A stretch of 64,000 nt of DNA, from the NCBI RefSeq assembly GCF_015594625.1, contig NZ_JADNRQ010000001.1:310001-374000 (forward strand). Direction: 5' to 3'. Numbering within the stretch: the stretch's first letter is position 1; every line of letters starts with the position of its first letter. This DNA is from Desulfallas sp. Bu1-1 (GTDB lineage Bacteria > Bacillota > Desulfotomaculia > Desulfotomaculales > Desulfallaceae). The position numbers and the translations under genes are program-made. Below, piece after piece: positions 39,926 through 50,974 of this stretch. The notes beneath the pieces are model-generated. The model had not been told where the DNA came from. It was given only the letters and a program-made list of their open reading frames with translations, and ran no database searches.

Positions 39926-40903
39926 TTGAGTTTTTCCCTGATCACCAAGAACGAACTGGCCCGTGTGGTGGGGCCGCGGCAGTGCTGCAAGCAAAGCGAG
40001 CTGGCCGCCCTGATTAAAATGGACGGCTCGCTCCAGATCAGCGGGCGCAAGGTTTCGCTAAATATCATCAATCAAAACGCGGCCGTGGCCCGGAAATTGT
40101 TCAAGCTGAGCAAGGAATTGTTCGGTGTTCGAACCGAGGTGCTGGTGCGGAAAAAGGTTCGCCTGCGCAAGAACAATGTTTACATGGTACGTATGCCGCC
40201 CCAGGACGGCCTTTTGGAGATGCTTGTAAAACTGGGTATATTGCGGGAAGACGGCTCGCTGCAGGAGGGGATGCCCCGTGACCTGCTGCGGAACGAGTGC
40301 TGCCGGAGAGCATACCTGCGCGGCGTGTTTTTGGGCGGCGGTTCGGTGAACAGCCCGGGCGGCACCTACCACATGGAGATTATCACCAGCAAGGAGCGGC
40401 TGGCGCACGACATCTGCCTCCTGCTGCAAAAGTTCGGGCTGCCGGCCAGGGCCAGCATCCGCAAAAACTGGTTTGTGGTCTACCTGAAAGAAAGCGAGCA
40501 AATCGTGGAGTGCCTGAACATCATGGGCGCTCACTCGGCCTTGCTGGAATTTGAGAATGCCAGGATTTACAAGGACATGCGCAATCGTGTCAACCGCCTG
40601 GTCAACTGCGAAACCGCCAACCTGAACAAAACCGTCAACGCGTCCCTGCGCCAGGCCGAGAATATCCGCCTCATCGCCCGACTGATCGGCATGGATAAAC
40701 TGCCCCCGTCGTTGCGGGAAGTGGCCGAGTTGCGGATGAACTACCCCGACGCCAGTCTCAAGGAACTGGGTGAGATGACGGACCCCCCGCTGGGCAAATC
40801 GGGCGTGAACCACCGCCTGCGCAAGCTGGAAAGAATAGCGGATAAGCTGCGGTCGGGATCCGGAGCGGACCTGTCTGATATTACCGGGAGGGGGCCGGAA
40901 TGA
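39926..40903 (+). CDS. whiA: WhiA sporulation/division DNA-binding regulator
   Basis: A 325-residue protein. The N-terminal part is a pair of degenerate LAGLIDADG homing-endonuclease folds ([42 protein letters not shown]), and the C-terminal part is the WhiA helix-turn-helix ([31 protein letters not shown]). In Bacillus WhiA affects division and chromosome segregation. It starts at TTG 39926 behind GGGGGTGA. The expected rapZ-yvcK-whiA cluster is interrupted here by the sulfur-transfer pair. The TGA stop overlaps the ATG of the next gene. Confidence 0.95.
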   Translation: MSFSLITKNELARVVGPRQCCKQSELAALIKMDGSLQISGRKVSLNIINQNAAVARKLFKLSKELFGVRTEVLVRKKVRLRKNNVYMVRMPPQDGLLEMLVKLGILREDGSLQEGMPRDLLRNECCRRAYLRGVFLGGGSVNSPGGTYHMEIITSKERLAHDICLLLQKFGLPARASIRKNWFVVYLKESEQIVECLNIMGAHSALLEFENARIYKDMRNRVNRLVNCETANLNKTVNASLRQAENIRLIARLIGMDKLPPSLREVAELRMNYPDASLKELGEMTDPPLGKSGVNHRLRKLERIADKLRSGSGADLSDITGRGPE

Positions 40904-41406
40904 GAAAAATCAACCGTTACCCGGTCCGCGGTGCAGGCAATTCCATGCGGGGATGTTGCCGGCGGGCCGGTTATTTCCGGGTGGTGTTCAACTTTTTCAT
41001 CATCGTGCTGTGCCGGTACCTGCCGTCGCTGCGCTTGAAAAACTTTTTCTACCGGCTGGTGGGCATCCGGGTGGGCCGTGGCGTGTCGGTGGGGTTGATG
41101 GCCATGATGGACATATTTTATCCCCAGTACATTTCCATTGGGGAAAACACAGTCATTGGTTATAATGTCACATTGCTGGCCCATGAATTTCTCGTGCCGG
41201 AATACCGTCTCGGCCCGGTGGAAATAGGGGCTAACGTGATGATCGGGGCCAATTCCACCGTGCTGCCCGGTGTGCGCATCGGGGACGGGGCGGTGATCGG
41301 CGCCGGGTCGCTGGTCAACCGGGATATCCCCCCGGGCGTTCTGGCCTGCGGCGTACCGGCAAGGGTGAAGAATAAAGTTGATTTAACTGCAAAAACATCA
41401 CAGTAG
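40900..41406 (+). CDS. Left-handed beta-helix acetyltransferase, C-terminus from repeat element
   Basis: A 168-residue hexapeptide-repeat acyltransferase of the LacA/NodL-like type, acceptor unknown. A hydrophobic N-terminal segment ([17 protein letters not shown]) is followed by coils [74 protein letters not shown] 40900 overlaps the whiA stop (ATGA), so translation is coupled. The last residues (VDLTAKTSQ) and stop are read from the left terminal repeat of the MITE-like element at 41378, i.e. the element inserted at the 3' end of the gene. Confidence 0.9.
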   Translation: MRKINRYPVRGAGNSMRGCCRRAGYFRVVFNFFIIVLCRYLPSLRLKNFFYRLVGIRVGRGVSVGLMAMMDIFYPQYISIGENTVIGYNVTLLAHEFLVPEYRLGPVEIGANVMIGANSTVLPGVRIGDGAVIGAGSLVNRDIPPGVLACGVPARVKNKVDLTAKTSQ

Positions 41407-41629
41407 CAGGCGATCCGGCGAATTTCTGGAGTGAGTGGAGCACTGGATGCGGTGCTTAGCCCGTCATATCCCAAGAGCCATGACCCCTTAGGGCGTGAAG
41501 AAGTAGATAGGCAGTAAGTTGCAAGCGTTAACTACTAGCTTCACCGGCCTCAAGAGTAAAATTGCGAAACGAACGGAAGAAATCGCCGGAGCGCCAGATA
41601 AAAGTATTGGTTTTTGCAGCGAAATCAAA
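41378..41629 (+). repeat. MITE-like element, copy E (reference copy)
   Basis: A complete 252-base element. The left end TTGATTTAACTGCAAAAAC (41378-41396) and the right end, whose reverse complement is TTTGATTTCGCTGCAAAAAC (41610-41629), form terminal inverted repeats with two mismatches. It has no coding capacity. Copies or fragments are at 5166, 6381, 22620, 33888, 34896, 47193, 50320 and, diverged, 56735. Confidence 0.9.
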
Positions 41630-41645
41630 GTTTGACCGGCTTGTA

Positions 41646-41670
41646 TCGACCACCGACCACCGACGACCAT
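41646..41670 (+). repeat. CGACC-type short repeat, copy 3
   Basis: TCGACCACCGACCACCGACG then ACCAT, right before the AAAGGAGG of the DUF1405 gene. Confidence 0.7.
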
Positions 41671-41687
41671 TAAAGGAGGCACATCCT

Positions 41688-42290
41688 TTGCATATACTGG
41701 CTGAATTGCTGGCCGAGCTCTGGCACCGCCCATGGCGCTCCAGCCTGCTCTGGCCCATCATTATTATCAATATAGCCGGTTCCGTTTACGGCTTTTACTG
41801 GTATCGCGCCCAGCTGGCGGAAACTCCACGGTATCTGTGGCCCCTGGTGCCGGACAGCCCCCTTTCCACCACGCTGTTCGCCCTGGGCCTGCTGCTGGTG
41901 CTGGCCGGTCGCCGCCCGGGACTGGTTGTCGCTGTGGCCTGTGCCACCACCATCAAGTACGGTCTGTGGGCGGTAGGCGTAATCACTCATTACTGGGCGC
42001 TGGGCGGGCAGTTTACTTTTACCGAGGGGATGCTTTGGCTGTCGCACCTGGGCATGGCCCTGGAGGGATTTATTTTTTTGCGCAAGTCACCATTGCCGGC
42101 CCGGGCGGTGCCAGGCGCATTGCTTTGGATGGTGTTTAACGACTATATGGACTACGTCAGGGGGCTGCACCCTTACCTGTTCGCACCCGGCCAGGAGGGT
42201 TTCGCCTTTTGGCTGGCGGCCGGGCTGACCTTGCTGGCAATTTTTTCCCTGGTACGGGCCCGGATTAGTAATCATCCAACCGTTAACTGA
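41688..42290 (+). CDS. DUF1405 integral membrane protein
   Basis: A 200-residue protein with about six hydrophobic helices, function unknown. TTG 41688 behind AAAGGAGGC is the start; the frame is open further upstream to 41562 only because it runs through the repeat element. Family features are the early LLWPIIIINIAGSVYGFYWYRAQL with WPLVPDSPLSTTLF and the late LWMVFNDYMDYVRGLHPYL. It is the type of YpjA/DUF1405 proteins found in Bacilli and Clostridia. It lies between an acetyltransferase and rpoN, with no clear functional link. Confidence 0.88.
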   Translation: MHILAELLAELWHRPWRSSLLWPIIIINIAGSVYGFYWYRAQLAETPRYLWPLVPDSPLSTTLFALGLLLVLAGRRPGLVVAVACATTIKYGLWAVGVITHYWALGGQFTFTEGMLWLSHLGMALEGFIFLRKSPLPARAVPGALLWMVFNDYMDYVRGLHPYLFAPGQEGFAFWLAAGLTLLAIFSLVRARISNHPTVN

Positions 42291-42396
42291 ATATATTGGA
42301 TTTAAAAATAAAGGCAGGATTTTTGCAAGGGGTTGTAGAACTTATAAATTATAAATAAAAATAATTTTGTAAATTCATTTAAATTTGGAGGAATCT

Positions 42397-43806
42397 ATGG
42401 CTATGCGCATGGGTTATGGACTGAACGTGATGCAGACCCAAAAATTAATTATGACCCCCGAATTGCGCCAGGCCATTGCTGTTCTGCAGTTATCATCCCT
42501 GGAATTGGGTATGTATATTGAACAGCAGCTTCAGGAAAACCCGTTGCTGGAAATAAGGGAGGAAGAACCCGGCCAGGGGGAAACCTGGGAACAGCCCGTC
42601 CAGGAAAATGACCGGGAAAGGGATTATGATATTGACTGGCAGGATTATTTCCATGACAGCAGCGATCTTGGCTTGCCCCGTTCGGAGGTGCGCAGGGAAA
42701 ATGAGGACTTTGGCTACGAGCATTTTTTGACCCGCTCCCCCTCCTTGATGGAGCACCTGTTGTTTCAACTCAACCTGAGCAGGTGCAGTAAGCGCCAGCA
42801 CGAAATCGCCGAGTATATTATCGGCAATATAGATGATAATGGTTACCTCAATTGTTCAATTGAAGAAATAGTCAAGCAACTTGATGCCGGACCCGGCGAG
42901 GTGATGGAGGCGCTGAAGGTTGTTCAGTCGCTGGATCCCCCGGGGGTGGGCGCACGCTCGCTGCAGGAGTGCCTGTTGCTGCAGTTGAACCACCTGGGTA
43001 TCAATGATGAACTGGCAAACAACGTGGTGGCGGGGTACCTTGCGGATCTGGCCGACGGCAAATACAACCGGCTTGCTCAGCTGTTCGGTGTGCCGGTCCA
43101 GGAAATTCAGCGGGTGGCCGATCTGATTAAAACCCTGGACCCGAAACCGGGACGGAATTTCAGCGGAATTGGTGAAAACAGGTATATTACTCCGGATATT
43201 GTCTTGAACAAAGTGGATGACGAGTATGTAATCATCATCAACGATGTGACCGTGCCCCGGCTGACCATCAACAATACTTACCGTGCCGTGCTGAGCCAGG
43301 AAAAGAGCGATAATAAAACCAAGAAATTTGTGGAGCACAAGTTGAATGCGGCGGCCTGGCTGATTAAAAGCATCGAGCAGCGCCGCCTGACCCTGTACAA
43401 GGTGACCAAGTGTCTGGTTGATCTGCAGCGCGATTTTTTGGACCACGGGGTGAAATATCTAAAACCCCTCAACCTGAAAACGGTGGCGGATATGGTGGGA
43501 TTGCACGAATCGACCGTATCCAGGGCCACCTCGAACAAGTATATCCAGACTCCCCAGGGCGTTTTTGAAATGAAGTACTTCTTTTCATCCGGCCTGAGCA
43601 ACACCGGGGGATCAATGGTTTCAGCCGAAAGCATCAAGAAAACCATGCAGGAGATCCTGGATGCCGAGAACCCCAAAAACCCGCTGAACGACCAGCAGAT
43701 CGCAGACATCTTTGCTCGCCGGGGGATTAAAATTTCCCGCCGCACGGTGGCCAAATACCGGGATGAACTGGGCATACCACCGATACGGAAGAGAAAGAGG
43801 TACTAA
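42397..43806 (+). CDS. rpoN: RNA polymerase sigma-54 factor
   Basis: Alternative sigma factor needing AAA+ activators, 469 residues. The Q-rich activator-interaction region I is at the N-terminus (GLNVMQTQKLIMTPELRQAIAVLQLSSLELGMYIEQQLQENPLLE), an acidic region II follows, then the core-binding domain (SLDPPGVGARSLQECLLLQL), a helix-turn-helix (LKTVADMVGLHESTVSRATSNKY) and the RpoN box ARRGIKISRRTVAKYR near the C-terminus. ATG 42397 follows GGAGG. No activator gene is in the window. The glycolysis operon follows without an intervening cggR repressor gene. Confidence 0.97.
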   Translation: MAMRMGYGLNVMQTQKLIMTPELRQAIAVLQLSSLELGMYIEQQLQENPLLEIREEEPGQGETWEQPVQENDRERDYDIDWQDYFHDSSDLGLPRSEVRRENEDFGYEHFLTRSPSLMEHLLFQLNLSRCSKRQHEIAEYIIGNIDDNGYLNCSIEEIVKQLDAGPGEVMEALKVVQSLDPPGVGARSLQECLLLQLNHLGINDELANNVVAGYLADLADGKYNRLAQLFGVPVQEIQRVADLIKTLDPKPGRNFSGIGENRYITPDIVLNKVDDEYVIIINDVTVPRLTINNTYRAVLSQEKSDNKTKKFVEHKLNAAAWLIKSIEQRRLTLYKVTKCLVDLQRDFLDHGVKYLKPLNLKTVADMVGLHESTVSRATSNKYIQTPQGVFEMKYFFSSGLSNTGGSMVSAESIKKTMQEILDAENPKNPLNDQQIADIFARRGIKISRRTVAKYRDELGIPPIRKRKRY

Positions 43807-43830
43807 CACCGGCGACCGGCCACCGGCGAC
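43807..43830 (+). repeat. CGACC-type short repeat, copy 4
   Basis: CACCGGCGACCGGCCACCGG then CGAC, between the rpoN stop and its terminator. Confidence 0.65.
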
Positions 43831-43831
43831 C

Positions 43832-43871
43832 AAAAAAGAGGTATCGCTATTACAGCGAGTACCTCTTTTTT
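43832..43871 (+). terminator. Rho-independent terminator after rpoN
   Basis: AAAAAAGAGGTA pairs with TACCTCTTTTTT (ends 43871), extended by TCGCT/AGCGA. A-run and T-run on the two sides allow use in both directions. Confidence 0.88.
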
Positions 43872-43998
43872 GTTGATATTAGATATAAATTGTATACAAA
43901 AAAGGAGGAAACAATTTGGAGATTGACGAATAGAGTATATCATAATTAAATAAATATTGCCTACTAAGGTATACTATTGAAAGGAGCGGGTAGTAATA

Positions 43999-45033
43999 AT
44001 GGCGGTGCGAGTGGGGATTAACGGTTTCGGTAGAATAGGACGTCTTGTATTGCGGGTGGCGCTGCGCCGCCCCGGCATTGAAGTGGTGGCCGTTAATCAC
44101 AAATCCCGTAGATTGCCGGTTAATGACGAGTTTGCCGGCAAACTGGCCATGACGTTGAAATATGACTCCATCCACGGCAGGATGGAGGAGGATATTCAAG
44201 GATATAACGATGTTATTACGGCAAACGGCAAGGAAATCAAAGTATATTCGGAAGCGGATCCCGCCGCGCTGCCCTGGGGCGACCTGGGCGTGGATGTCGT
44301 GGTGGAATCCACCGGCAAATTCAACAACCCGGATCAGGCTGCGGCCCACCTGAAAGCGGGAGCGAAAAAAGTGGTTATTACCGCGCCCGCCAAGGGAGGG
44401 GAGTGCCTGACGGTGGTGATGGGAGTCAACGAGGAGTTATATGACCCCGCCGTGCACCACGTGGTGAGCAACGCTTCCTGTACCACCAACTGCCTGGCGC
44501 CGGTGGCCAAAGTGCTGTTGAAGAATTTCGGTATCGTCAAGGGCCTGATGACCACCGTACATGCGGTAACCAACAACCAGCAAATCCTGGATATGCCCAG
44601 CAAGGATATCCGCCGCGGGCGCGCCGCCACCATGTCCATTATCCCCACGACCACCGGTGCGGCCAAAGCGGTGGGGCTGGTGCTGCCCGAGTTGCAGGGC
44701 AAGTTGAACGGTATGGCCATGCGGGTGCCCACACTGAATGTGTCCGTGGTGGACCTGGTGGCCCAATTGGAGAAAAAAGTAACCAGGGATGAAGTGAACG
44801 CGGCCCTGAAGGATGCATCTGAAGGGGAACTTGAGGGTATACTGGCATACAGTGAACTACCGCTGGTTTCCGCGGATTACAATGGCGACCCCCATTCTTC
44901 CATTGTGGATGCCCTTTCCACCATGGTTATGGGCGACGATATGGTTAAAGTGCTGGCCTGGTACGATAACGAGTGGGGTTACTCCAACCGGGTGATGGAT
45001 TTGGTTGAATACATGGCCCGGAAAGGTTTTTAA
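43999..45033 (+). CDS. gap: Glyceraldehyde-3-phosphate dehydrogenase (type I)
   Basis: Oxidises GAP to 1,3-bisphosphoglycerate; 344 residues, slightly longer than usual. It opens VRVGINGFGRIGRLVLRVAL, contains the catalytic cysteine loop SNASCTTNCLAPVAKVLLKNFG and ends WYDNEWGYSNRVMDLVEYM. After the second beta strand the usual VAVND (the aspartate gripping NAD ribose) reads VAVNHKSRRLPVNDEFAGKL, a basic insertion, so cofactor choice may lean to NADP or be dual; this is inference. GGAG precedes ATG 43999. The 127 bases upstream, after the rpoN terminator, are AT-rich and hold only an AGGAGG plus five-codon TTG frame at 43916, possibly a cggR relic. Confidence 0.96.
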   Translation: MAVRVGINGFGRIGRLVLRVALRRPGIEVVAVNHKSRRLPVNDEFAGKLAMTLKYDSIHGRMEEDIQGYNDVITANGKEIKVYSEADPAALPWGDLGVDVVVESTGKFNNPDQAAAHLKAGAKKVVITAPAKGGECLTVVMGVNEELYDPAVHHVVSNASCTTNCLAPVAKVLLKNFGIVKGLMTTVHAVTNNQQILDMPSKDIRRGRAATMSIIPTTTGAAKAVGLVLPELQGKLNGMAMRVPTLNVSVVDLVAQLEKKVTRDEVNAALKDASEGELEGILAYSELPLVSADYNGDPHSSIVDALSTMVMGDDMVKVLAWYDNEWGYSNRVMDLVEYMARKGF

Positions 45034-45155
45034 TTTTTCCGCAGGGAAGTTCCCATCTGTGAAGGCGGGGATGAAAGACGCTTCACAATAATAATTTAAA
45101 TGCTATAATAGTTACTGTATGAATTTTTACCAGATATCTCTTGGAGGGGGATTAT

Positions 45156-46340
45156 ATGCCCAAAAAAACCGTGAAGGACATTGACGTGGCCGGCAAACGG
45201 GTGCTGGTGCGGGTTGATTTCAACGTGCCTCTGGACCGGGAAGGCAAAGTGGCCGACGACACCAGGATCGTGGCGGCCCTGCCCACCATCAAATATCTTG
45301 TCGACGAGAAGGCCAGGGTGATTTTAATGTCGCACCTGGGCCGGCCCAAGGGCAAGGTGGACGAGAGGTACAGGATGGCTCCGGTGGCCGAGCGCCTTAA
45401 GCAGTTGCTGGATGCCCCGGTGCGCTACGTGGACGACTGCACCGGGGAAAAAGCGCAGCGGGCGGTGGAAGCTCTGGCCGGCGGCGAGGTGCTGCTCCTG
45501 GAAAACGTCCGTTTCTACCCCGAAGAGGAGAAAAACGAGGAAAAGTTTGCCCGCAGGCTTGCGGAACTGGGGGATATCTATGTTAATGACGCTTTTGGTG
45601 CGGCCCACAGGGCTCATGCTTCCACCGAGGGCGTGGCGGAATTTCTACCGGCGGTGGCCGGTTTTCTGATGGAAAAGGAAATCAGCATGTTGAGCCGGGT
45701 ATTGACCGCACCGGCCAAACCTTTTGTGGCCATTATCGGCGGCGCCAAGGTTTCCGACAAGATTGCCGTAATCGATAATTTATTGCAAAAAGTTGACGCA
45801 TTGCTGATCGGCGGGGGGATGGCCAACACCTTCCTGAAGGCCGAGGGCATCGAGGTAGGCAAATCCCTGCTGGAAGCCGACAAGGTGGACATGGCCGGGG
45901 GGCTTGTGCAAAAAGCCAGGGCCAGGGGCGTGGAGCTGTTGCTGCCCGTGGACGTGGTGGTGGCCCCGGCCGCGTCTCCGGATGCCCAGTCCAAGGTGGT
46001 GCCCGTGGGCGAAATTCCGGAGGAATTTATGGCCCTGGATATCGGACCGCAAACGGTGCAAAATTTTGCGGCTCGCATCAAGGACGCCGCCACCGTGGTG
46101 TGGAACGGTCCCATGGGCGTGTTTGAAATGGAACCCTTTGCCGGCGGAACCGTGGCCGTGGCCCGGGCGCTGGCCGAAAGCAACGCCGTCACCGTGATCG
46201 GCGGCGGGGATTCGGCCGCCGCGGTGAAAAAGGCCGGGGTGGCGGATAAGATTACCCATATTTCCACCGGTGGAGGCGCCTCCCTGGAATTCCTCGAGGG
46301 CAAGGAGTTGCCCGGCGTGGCGGCGCTTCAGGATAAATAG
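45156..46340 (+). CDS. pgk: Phosphoglycerate kinase
   Basis: Makes ATP from 1,3-bisphosphoglycerate in glycolysis, 394 residues. ATG 45156 follows GGAGGGGG; the TTG at 45141 lies upstream of that site. The N-terminal substrate motif is [14 protein letters not shown] and the following SHLGRPKG, then [24 protein letters not shown], and the nucleotide-binding [21 protein letters not shown] and [15 protein letters not shown] with GGGDSAAAV. The second gene of the operon gap-pgk-tpi-gpmI-eno. Confidence 0.97.
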   Translation: MPKKTVKDIDVAGKRVLVRVDFNVPLDREGKVADDTRIVAALPTIKYLVDEKARVILMSHLGRPKGKVDERYRMAPVAERLKQLLDAPVRYVDDCTGEKAQRAVEALAGGEVLLLENVRFYPEEEKNEEKFARRLAELGDIYVNDAFGAAHRAHASTEGVAEFLPAVAGFLMEKEISMLSRVLTAPAKPFVAIIGGAKVSDKIAVIDNLLQKVDALLIGGGMANTFLKAEGIEVGKSLLEADKVDMAGGLVQKARARGVELLLPVDVVVAPAASPDAQSKVVPVGEIPEEFMALDIGPQTVQNFAARIKDAATVVWNGPMGVFEMEPFAGGTVAVARALAESNAVTVIGGGDSAAAVKKAGVADKITHISTGGGASLEFLEGKELPGVAALQDK

Positions 46341-46422
46341 CTTTTGTTTTGGACACTTTCGGGAAACACCGTTAAATATAACTCCCTAAGATATACTTTG
46401 ATTTACGGGGTGAGTTTGGTTT

Positions 46423-47190
46423 ATGCGCAAGCCCATCATAGCGGGGAACTGGAAAATGTACAAGACCGTCGGCGAGGCGGTCAATTTTGTTGCCGCTTTC
46501 AAGGAAAAAACGGCCGGAGTGTCCGGGGTGGAAATGGTCCTGTGCCCGCCCTTCACGGCGCTGGCTGCGGTGGCCCAACGGCTGGCCGGCTCGGGTATCG
46601 AACTGGGTGCCCAGAATATGCACTGGCAACCCGAGGGTGCCTACACCGGCGAGATTGCGCCGGGCATGTTAAGGGAAATTGGCTGCAAGTACGTGATCCT
46701 GGGCCACTCCGAGCGCCGGCAATATTTCGGCGAAACGGACGAGCTGGTGAATAAAAAGGTGAAAGCCGCGCTGGAGCACGGTTTGACGCCCATCGTGTGC
46801 GTGGGCGAACGGCTGGAGGAACGGGAGTCCGGCCAAACGGAAGCGGTGGTGCGCCGGCAGGTGGAGGGCGCGCTGGCGGGGCTGGCGTCGCGGCAGGTCG
46901 CCGGGCTGGTGGTGGCCTACGAGCCTGTTTGGGCCATCGGCACCGGGCGCACGGCGTCGGCGGAGGACGCCCAGCAGGTGAACGCGTTCATTCGCAGCAT
47001 CCTGCGGCGACTTTTCGGTGACGACGCCGCGGACGCGGTGCGCATTCAGTACGGGGGCAGCGTCAAGCCCGGCAACGCCGCGGGGCTAATGGCCCAGCCC
47101 GACATCGACGGGGCTCTGGTGGGCGGCGCCAGCCTGGACGCCGCAAGCTTTGCGGAAATTGTGAAGAATTCGGCACCGGCGGAAGAGTGA
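46423..47190 (+). CDS. tpiA: Triosephosphate isomerase
   Basis: Interconverts dihydroxyacetone phosphate and GAP, 255 residues. It starts MRKPIIAGNWKMYKT with the active-site lysine, has the catalytic histidine in VILGHSERRQYFGE, the catalytic glutamate and loop 6 in YEPVWAIGTGRTAS, and the phosphate loop in IQYGGSVKPGNA. GGGGTGAG precedes ATG 46423. The 170 bases between it and gpmI carry a MITE right-end fragment. Confidence 0.97.
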   Translation: MRKPIIAGNWKMYKTVGEAVNFVAAFKEKTAGVSGVEMVLCPPFTALAAVAQRLAGSGIELGAQNMHWQPEGAYTGEIAPGMLREIGCKYVILGHSERRQYFGETDELVNKKVKAALEHGLTPIVCVGERLEERESGQTEAVVRRQVEGALAGLASRQVAGLVVAYEPVWAIGTGRTASAEDAQQVNAFIRSILRRLFGDDAADAVRIQYGGSVKPGNAAGLMAQPDIDGALVGGASLDAASFAEIVKNSAPAEE

Positions 47191-47192
47191 CA

Positions 47193-47225
47193 AACCGCCG
47201 GAGCGCCAAATACGAGTACCGGGTA
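47193..47225 (+). repeat. MITE-like element, right-end fragment (copy H)
   Basis: ACCGCCGGAGCGCCAAATAC then GAGTACCGGGTA, found a few bases behind the tpi stop, inside the glycolysis operon. Confidence 0.7.
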
Positions 47226-47360
47226 AAATTTTAAGAATAGAATAGAATGCTATAAAGCAAGCAAGATTTGCGAAGTAAGAGAAAAACACGGTAACGCCTG
47301 GTGCAAGCCCGGGCGAGAATATTAACTTTGATACAAACAGCTTTAAGAGGAGGAACTGTT

Positions 47361-48905
47361 TTGGCTTCTGAAAAACGGCCCCTGGTGCTGGTTATTTTAG
47401 ACGGCTGGGGTCTGAGCGAAAAAGAGGAAGGAAACGCCATAGCCATGGCCCGGACGCCCAACATGGACGGGCTTTGGGCCCGCTATCCCCACACCGTGCT
47501 GGGCACCTCCGGCGAGGATGTGGGCCTGCCCGAAGGTCAGATGGGCAACTCGGAAGTGGGTCACCTGAACATGGGCGCCGGGCGGGTCGTCTACCAGGAA
47601 TTGACACGGATTTCCCGCGCCATCAAAGAAAGGACTTTCTTCGACAACCCGGTGCTATTGGAAGCGGTGGAAAAAGCCCGGGAAAACCGGTCCGCCCTGC
47701 ACCTGATGGGGCTTTTGTCCGACGGCGGCGTGCACAGCCACATCAACCACTTGTATGCTCTGCTGGATCTGGCCAGGGACCAGGGGCTGACCCGCGTTTT
47801 CGTCCACGCCTTCCTGGACGGGCGGGACGTGCCCCCGGCCAACGCGAAAGAGTATATCGTTCCCCTGGAGGAACGCATGGAAAAGATGGAATGCGGCCGG
47901 ATAGCCACGGTGATGGGGCGCTACTACGCCATGGACCGGGACCGGCGCTGGGAACGCACGAGGGAAGCGTACCTGGCCATGGTCAGGGGCGAAGGGATCC
48001 GGGTTCCATCGGCCCTGGCGGCGGTGGAGCAGGCCTACGGGCGGGAGGAAACCGATGAATTTGTCAAGCCGTCCGTGGTGGTGGACGGGCGGGGCAATCC
48101 TGTCGGCAAGGTGTCCGGCGGCGATGTGATGATCTTTTTTAACTTCCGGCCGGACCGGGCCAGGCAGATCACCCGGGCCTTTGTGGATGAACAATTCGAC
48201 GGTTTTGAGCGGCCCGAGGACCATCCCCGGGTGCACTTCGTCTGCATGACCCAGTATGACAAGACCATCCAGGCGCCCGTGGCTTTTCGGCCCCAGGTGC
48301 TGGTGAACACGCTGGGCGAGGTGCTCAGCTACCGCAATTTAAGGCAGCTGCGCCTGGCCGAAACCGAAAAATACGCCCACGTCACCTTCTTCTTCAACGG
48401 CGGCGTGGAGCAACCCAACCGGGGCGAGGACCGGGTGCTGATTCCGTCACCGAAAGTGGCCACCTATGACCTGCAGCCCGAAATGAGTGCCAATGAAGTA
48501 ACGGATGCCTTAATCAACAAACTGCGGGAAAGGGTTTACGACGTGGTGATCATGAACTATGCCAACCCGGACATGGTGGGACATACGGGAGATTTCCGGG
48601 CGGCGGTCAAAGCCGTGGAAACAGTGGACCGGTGTGTGGGCCGGGTTGTTGGGGCCGTGCGGGAAGCAGGCGGCATAGCGATTATCACCGCCGACCACGG
48701 CAATGCGGAAACAATGCGGGACGAGGCGGGGGAACCGCACACCGCGCACACCACCGACCCGGTGCCCTTTATCCTGGTCAGCGACCGGCATCTTGGCGTA
48801 AAGCTGCATCCCGGCACTTTACAAGATGTTGCGCCCACCATGTTGGACCTGCTGGGGATTGAGAAACCGCCCGAAATGACGGGGCGGAGTCTCATTGAAC
48901 GGTAA
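47361..48905 (+). CDS. gpmI: Phosphoglycerate mutase, cofactor-independent
   Basis: 2,3-BPG-independent mutase with two manganese ions, 514 residues, typical for iPGM. TTG 47361 follows AGGAGGAAC; an upstream in-frame GTG at 47301 has no ribosome binding site. [14 protein letters not shown] contains the first metal aspartate, [19 protein letters not shown] the catalytic serine loop, [13 protein letters not shown] and [16 protein letters not shown] the substrate-binding region, and [11 protein letters not shown] plus [12 protein letters not shown] the late metal ligands. Confidence 0.97.
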   Translation: MASEKRPLVLVILDGWGLSEKEEGNAIAMARTPNMDGLWARYPHTVLGTSGEDVGLPEGQMGNSEVGHLNMGAGRVVYQELTRISRAIKERTFFDNPVLLEAVEKARENRSALHLMGLLSDGGVHSHINHLYALLDLARDQGLTRVFVHAFLDGRDVPPANAKEYIVPLEERMEKMECGRIATVMGRYYAMDRDRRWERTREAYLAMVRGEGIRVPSALAAVEQAYGREETDEFVKPSVVVDGRGNPVGKVSGGDVMIFFNFRPDRARQITRAFVDEQFDGFERPEDHPRVHFVCMTQYDKTIQAPVAFRPQVLVNTLGEVLSYRNLRQLRLAETEKYAHVTFFFNGGVEQPNRGEDRVLIPSPKVATYDLQPEMSANEVTDALINKLRERVYDVVIMNYANPDMVGHTGDFRAAVKAVETVDRCVGRVVGAVREAGGIAIITADHGNAETMRDEAGEPHTAHTTDPVPFILVSDRHLGVKLHPGTLQDVAPTMLDLLGIEKPPEMTGRSLIER

Positions 48906-48934
48906 AAGATAGCAATTTAAATTCCATTTTGTGA

Positions 48935-50233
<1,299 letters not shown>

Positions 50234-50319
50234 TTGGACCGGGCGTTCACCGTTTCCAGGTGCGCATTTACCTGTAAGATAATGTGCCCCGGCGGCTTTT
50301 TGCTTTGCTTTTGTGTTGG

Positions 50320-50569
50320 TGATTTTGCTGCAAAAACCGGTACTTGAATCTGGCGATCCGGCAGTTTCCTCCGTTTGTTTCGCAATTTTACTTTTATGGC
50401 TGGAGCAACTTTAGTTAACGCTTGCAACATACTGCCCAACTACTTCTTCACGCCGCTAAGGGGTCATGGTTTGGGGATATGACGGGCTAGGGACCGCATC
50501 CAGTGCTCCACTCACTCCGGAAATCCGCCGGATCGCCTGTAGCTGCGATGTTTTTGCAGTTGAATCAAA
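50320..50569 (-). repeat. MITE-like element, copy F
   Basis: A full-length inverse copy: TGATTTTGCTGCAAAAAC at 50320-50337 and GTTTTTGCAGTTGAATCAAA at 50550-50569. Internal blocks match copy C closely. Confidence 0.9.
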
Positions 50570-50716
50570 TTTTTATACTTGCGTAGTTGCGAATAATCCC
50601 TTGCTGGAATTGTTTTCTCCGGCGCCTGCTTACTGCGGTGCCCGGCGACTAATAAATACTTGCTTTCTCCGCCCAGGTATATTAAAATGTCTTTAATCAA
50701 TGAGGAGGAGAATAAC

Positions 50717-50950
50717 GTGGTTGGCAAAATAATCTTAACAATATTACATGTATTACTCTGCTTGGGGCTTATCGCCGTAATACTATTGCAATCGGGAAGA
50801 AGCGCCGGGCTGTCCGGGGCAATAGCGGGCGGTGCGGAAACTTTCTTCGGCAAGAAAAAAGGCCTGGATGAGTTCTTAAGCAAAATAACGGTGTACGTGG
50901 CCATCGCCTTTGCTGCAACGTCGTTGATACTTGTAATATTATCAAGGTAA
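50717..50950 (+). CDS. secG: SecG preprotein translocase subunit
   Basis: A 77-residue small membrane subunit of SecYEG. GTG 50717 follows GAGGAGGAG; the frame extends upstream to 50660 without a ribosome binding site. Two membrane segments are separated by the conserved LLQSGRSAGLSGAIAGGAETFFGKKKG cytosolic loop. It follows eno, a frequent Firmicute order (eno-secG). A terminator starts at the stop codon. Confidence 0.96.
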   Translation: MVGKIILTILHVLLCLGLIAVILLQSGRSAGLSGAIAGGAETFFGKKKGLDEFLSKITVYVAIAFAATSLILVILSR

Positions 50951-50974
50951 AATCCGGGCCAGCCCGGATTTTTT
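50951..50974 (+). terminator. Rho-independent terminator after secG
   Basis: AATCCGGGC pairs with GCCCGGATT, then TTTT. Confidence 0.88.
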
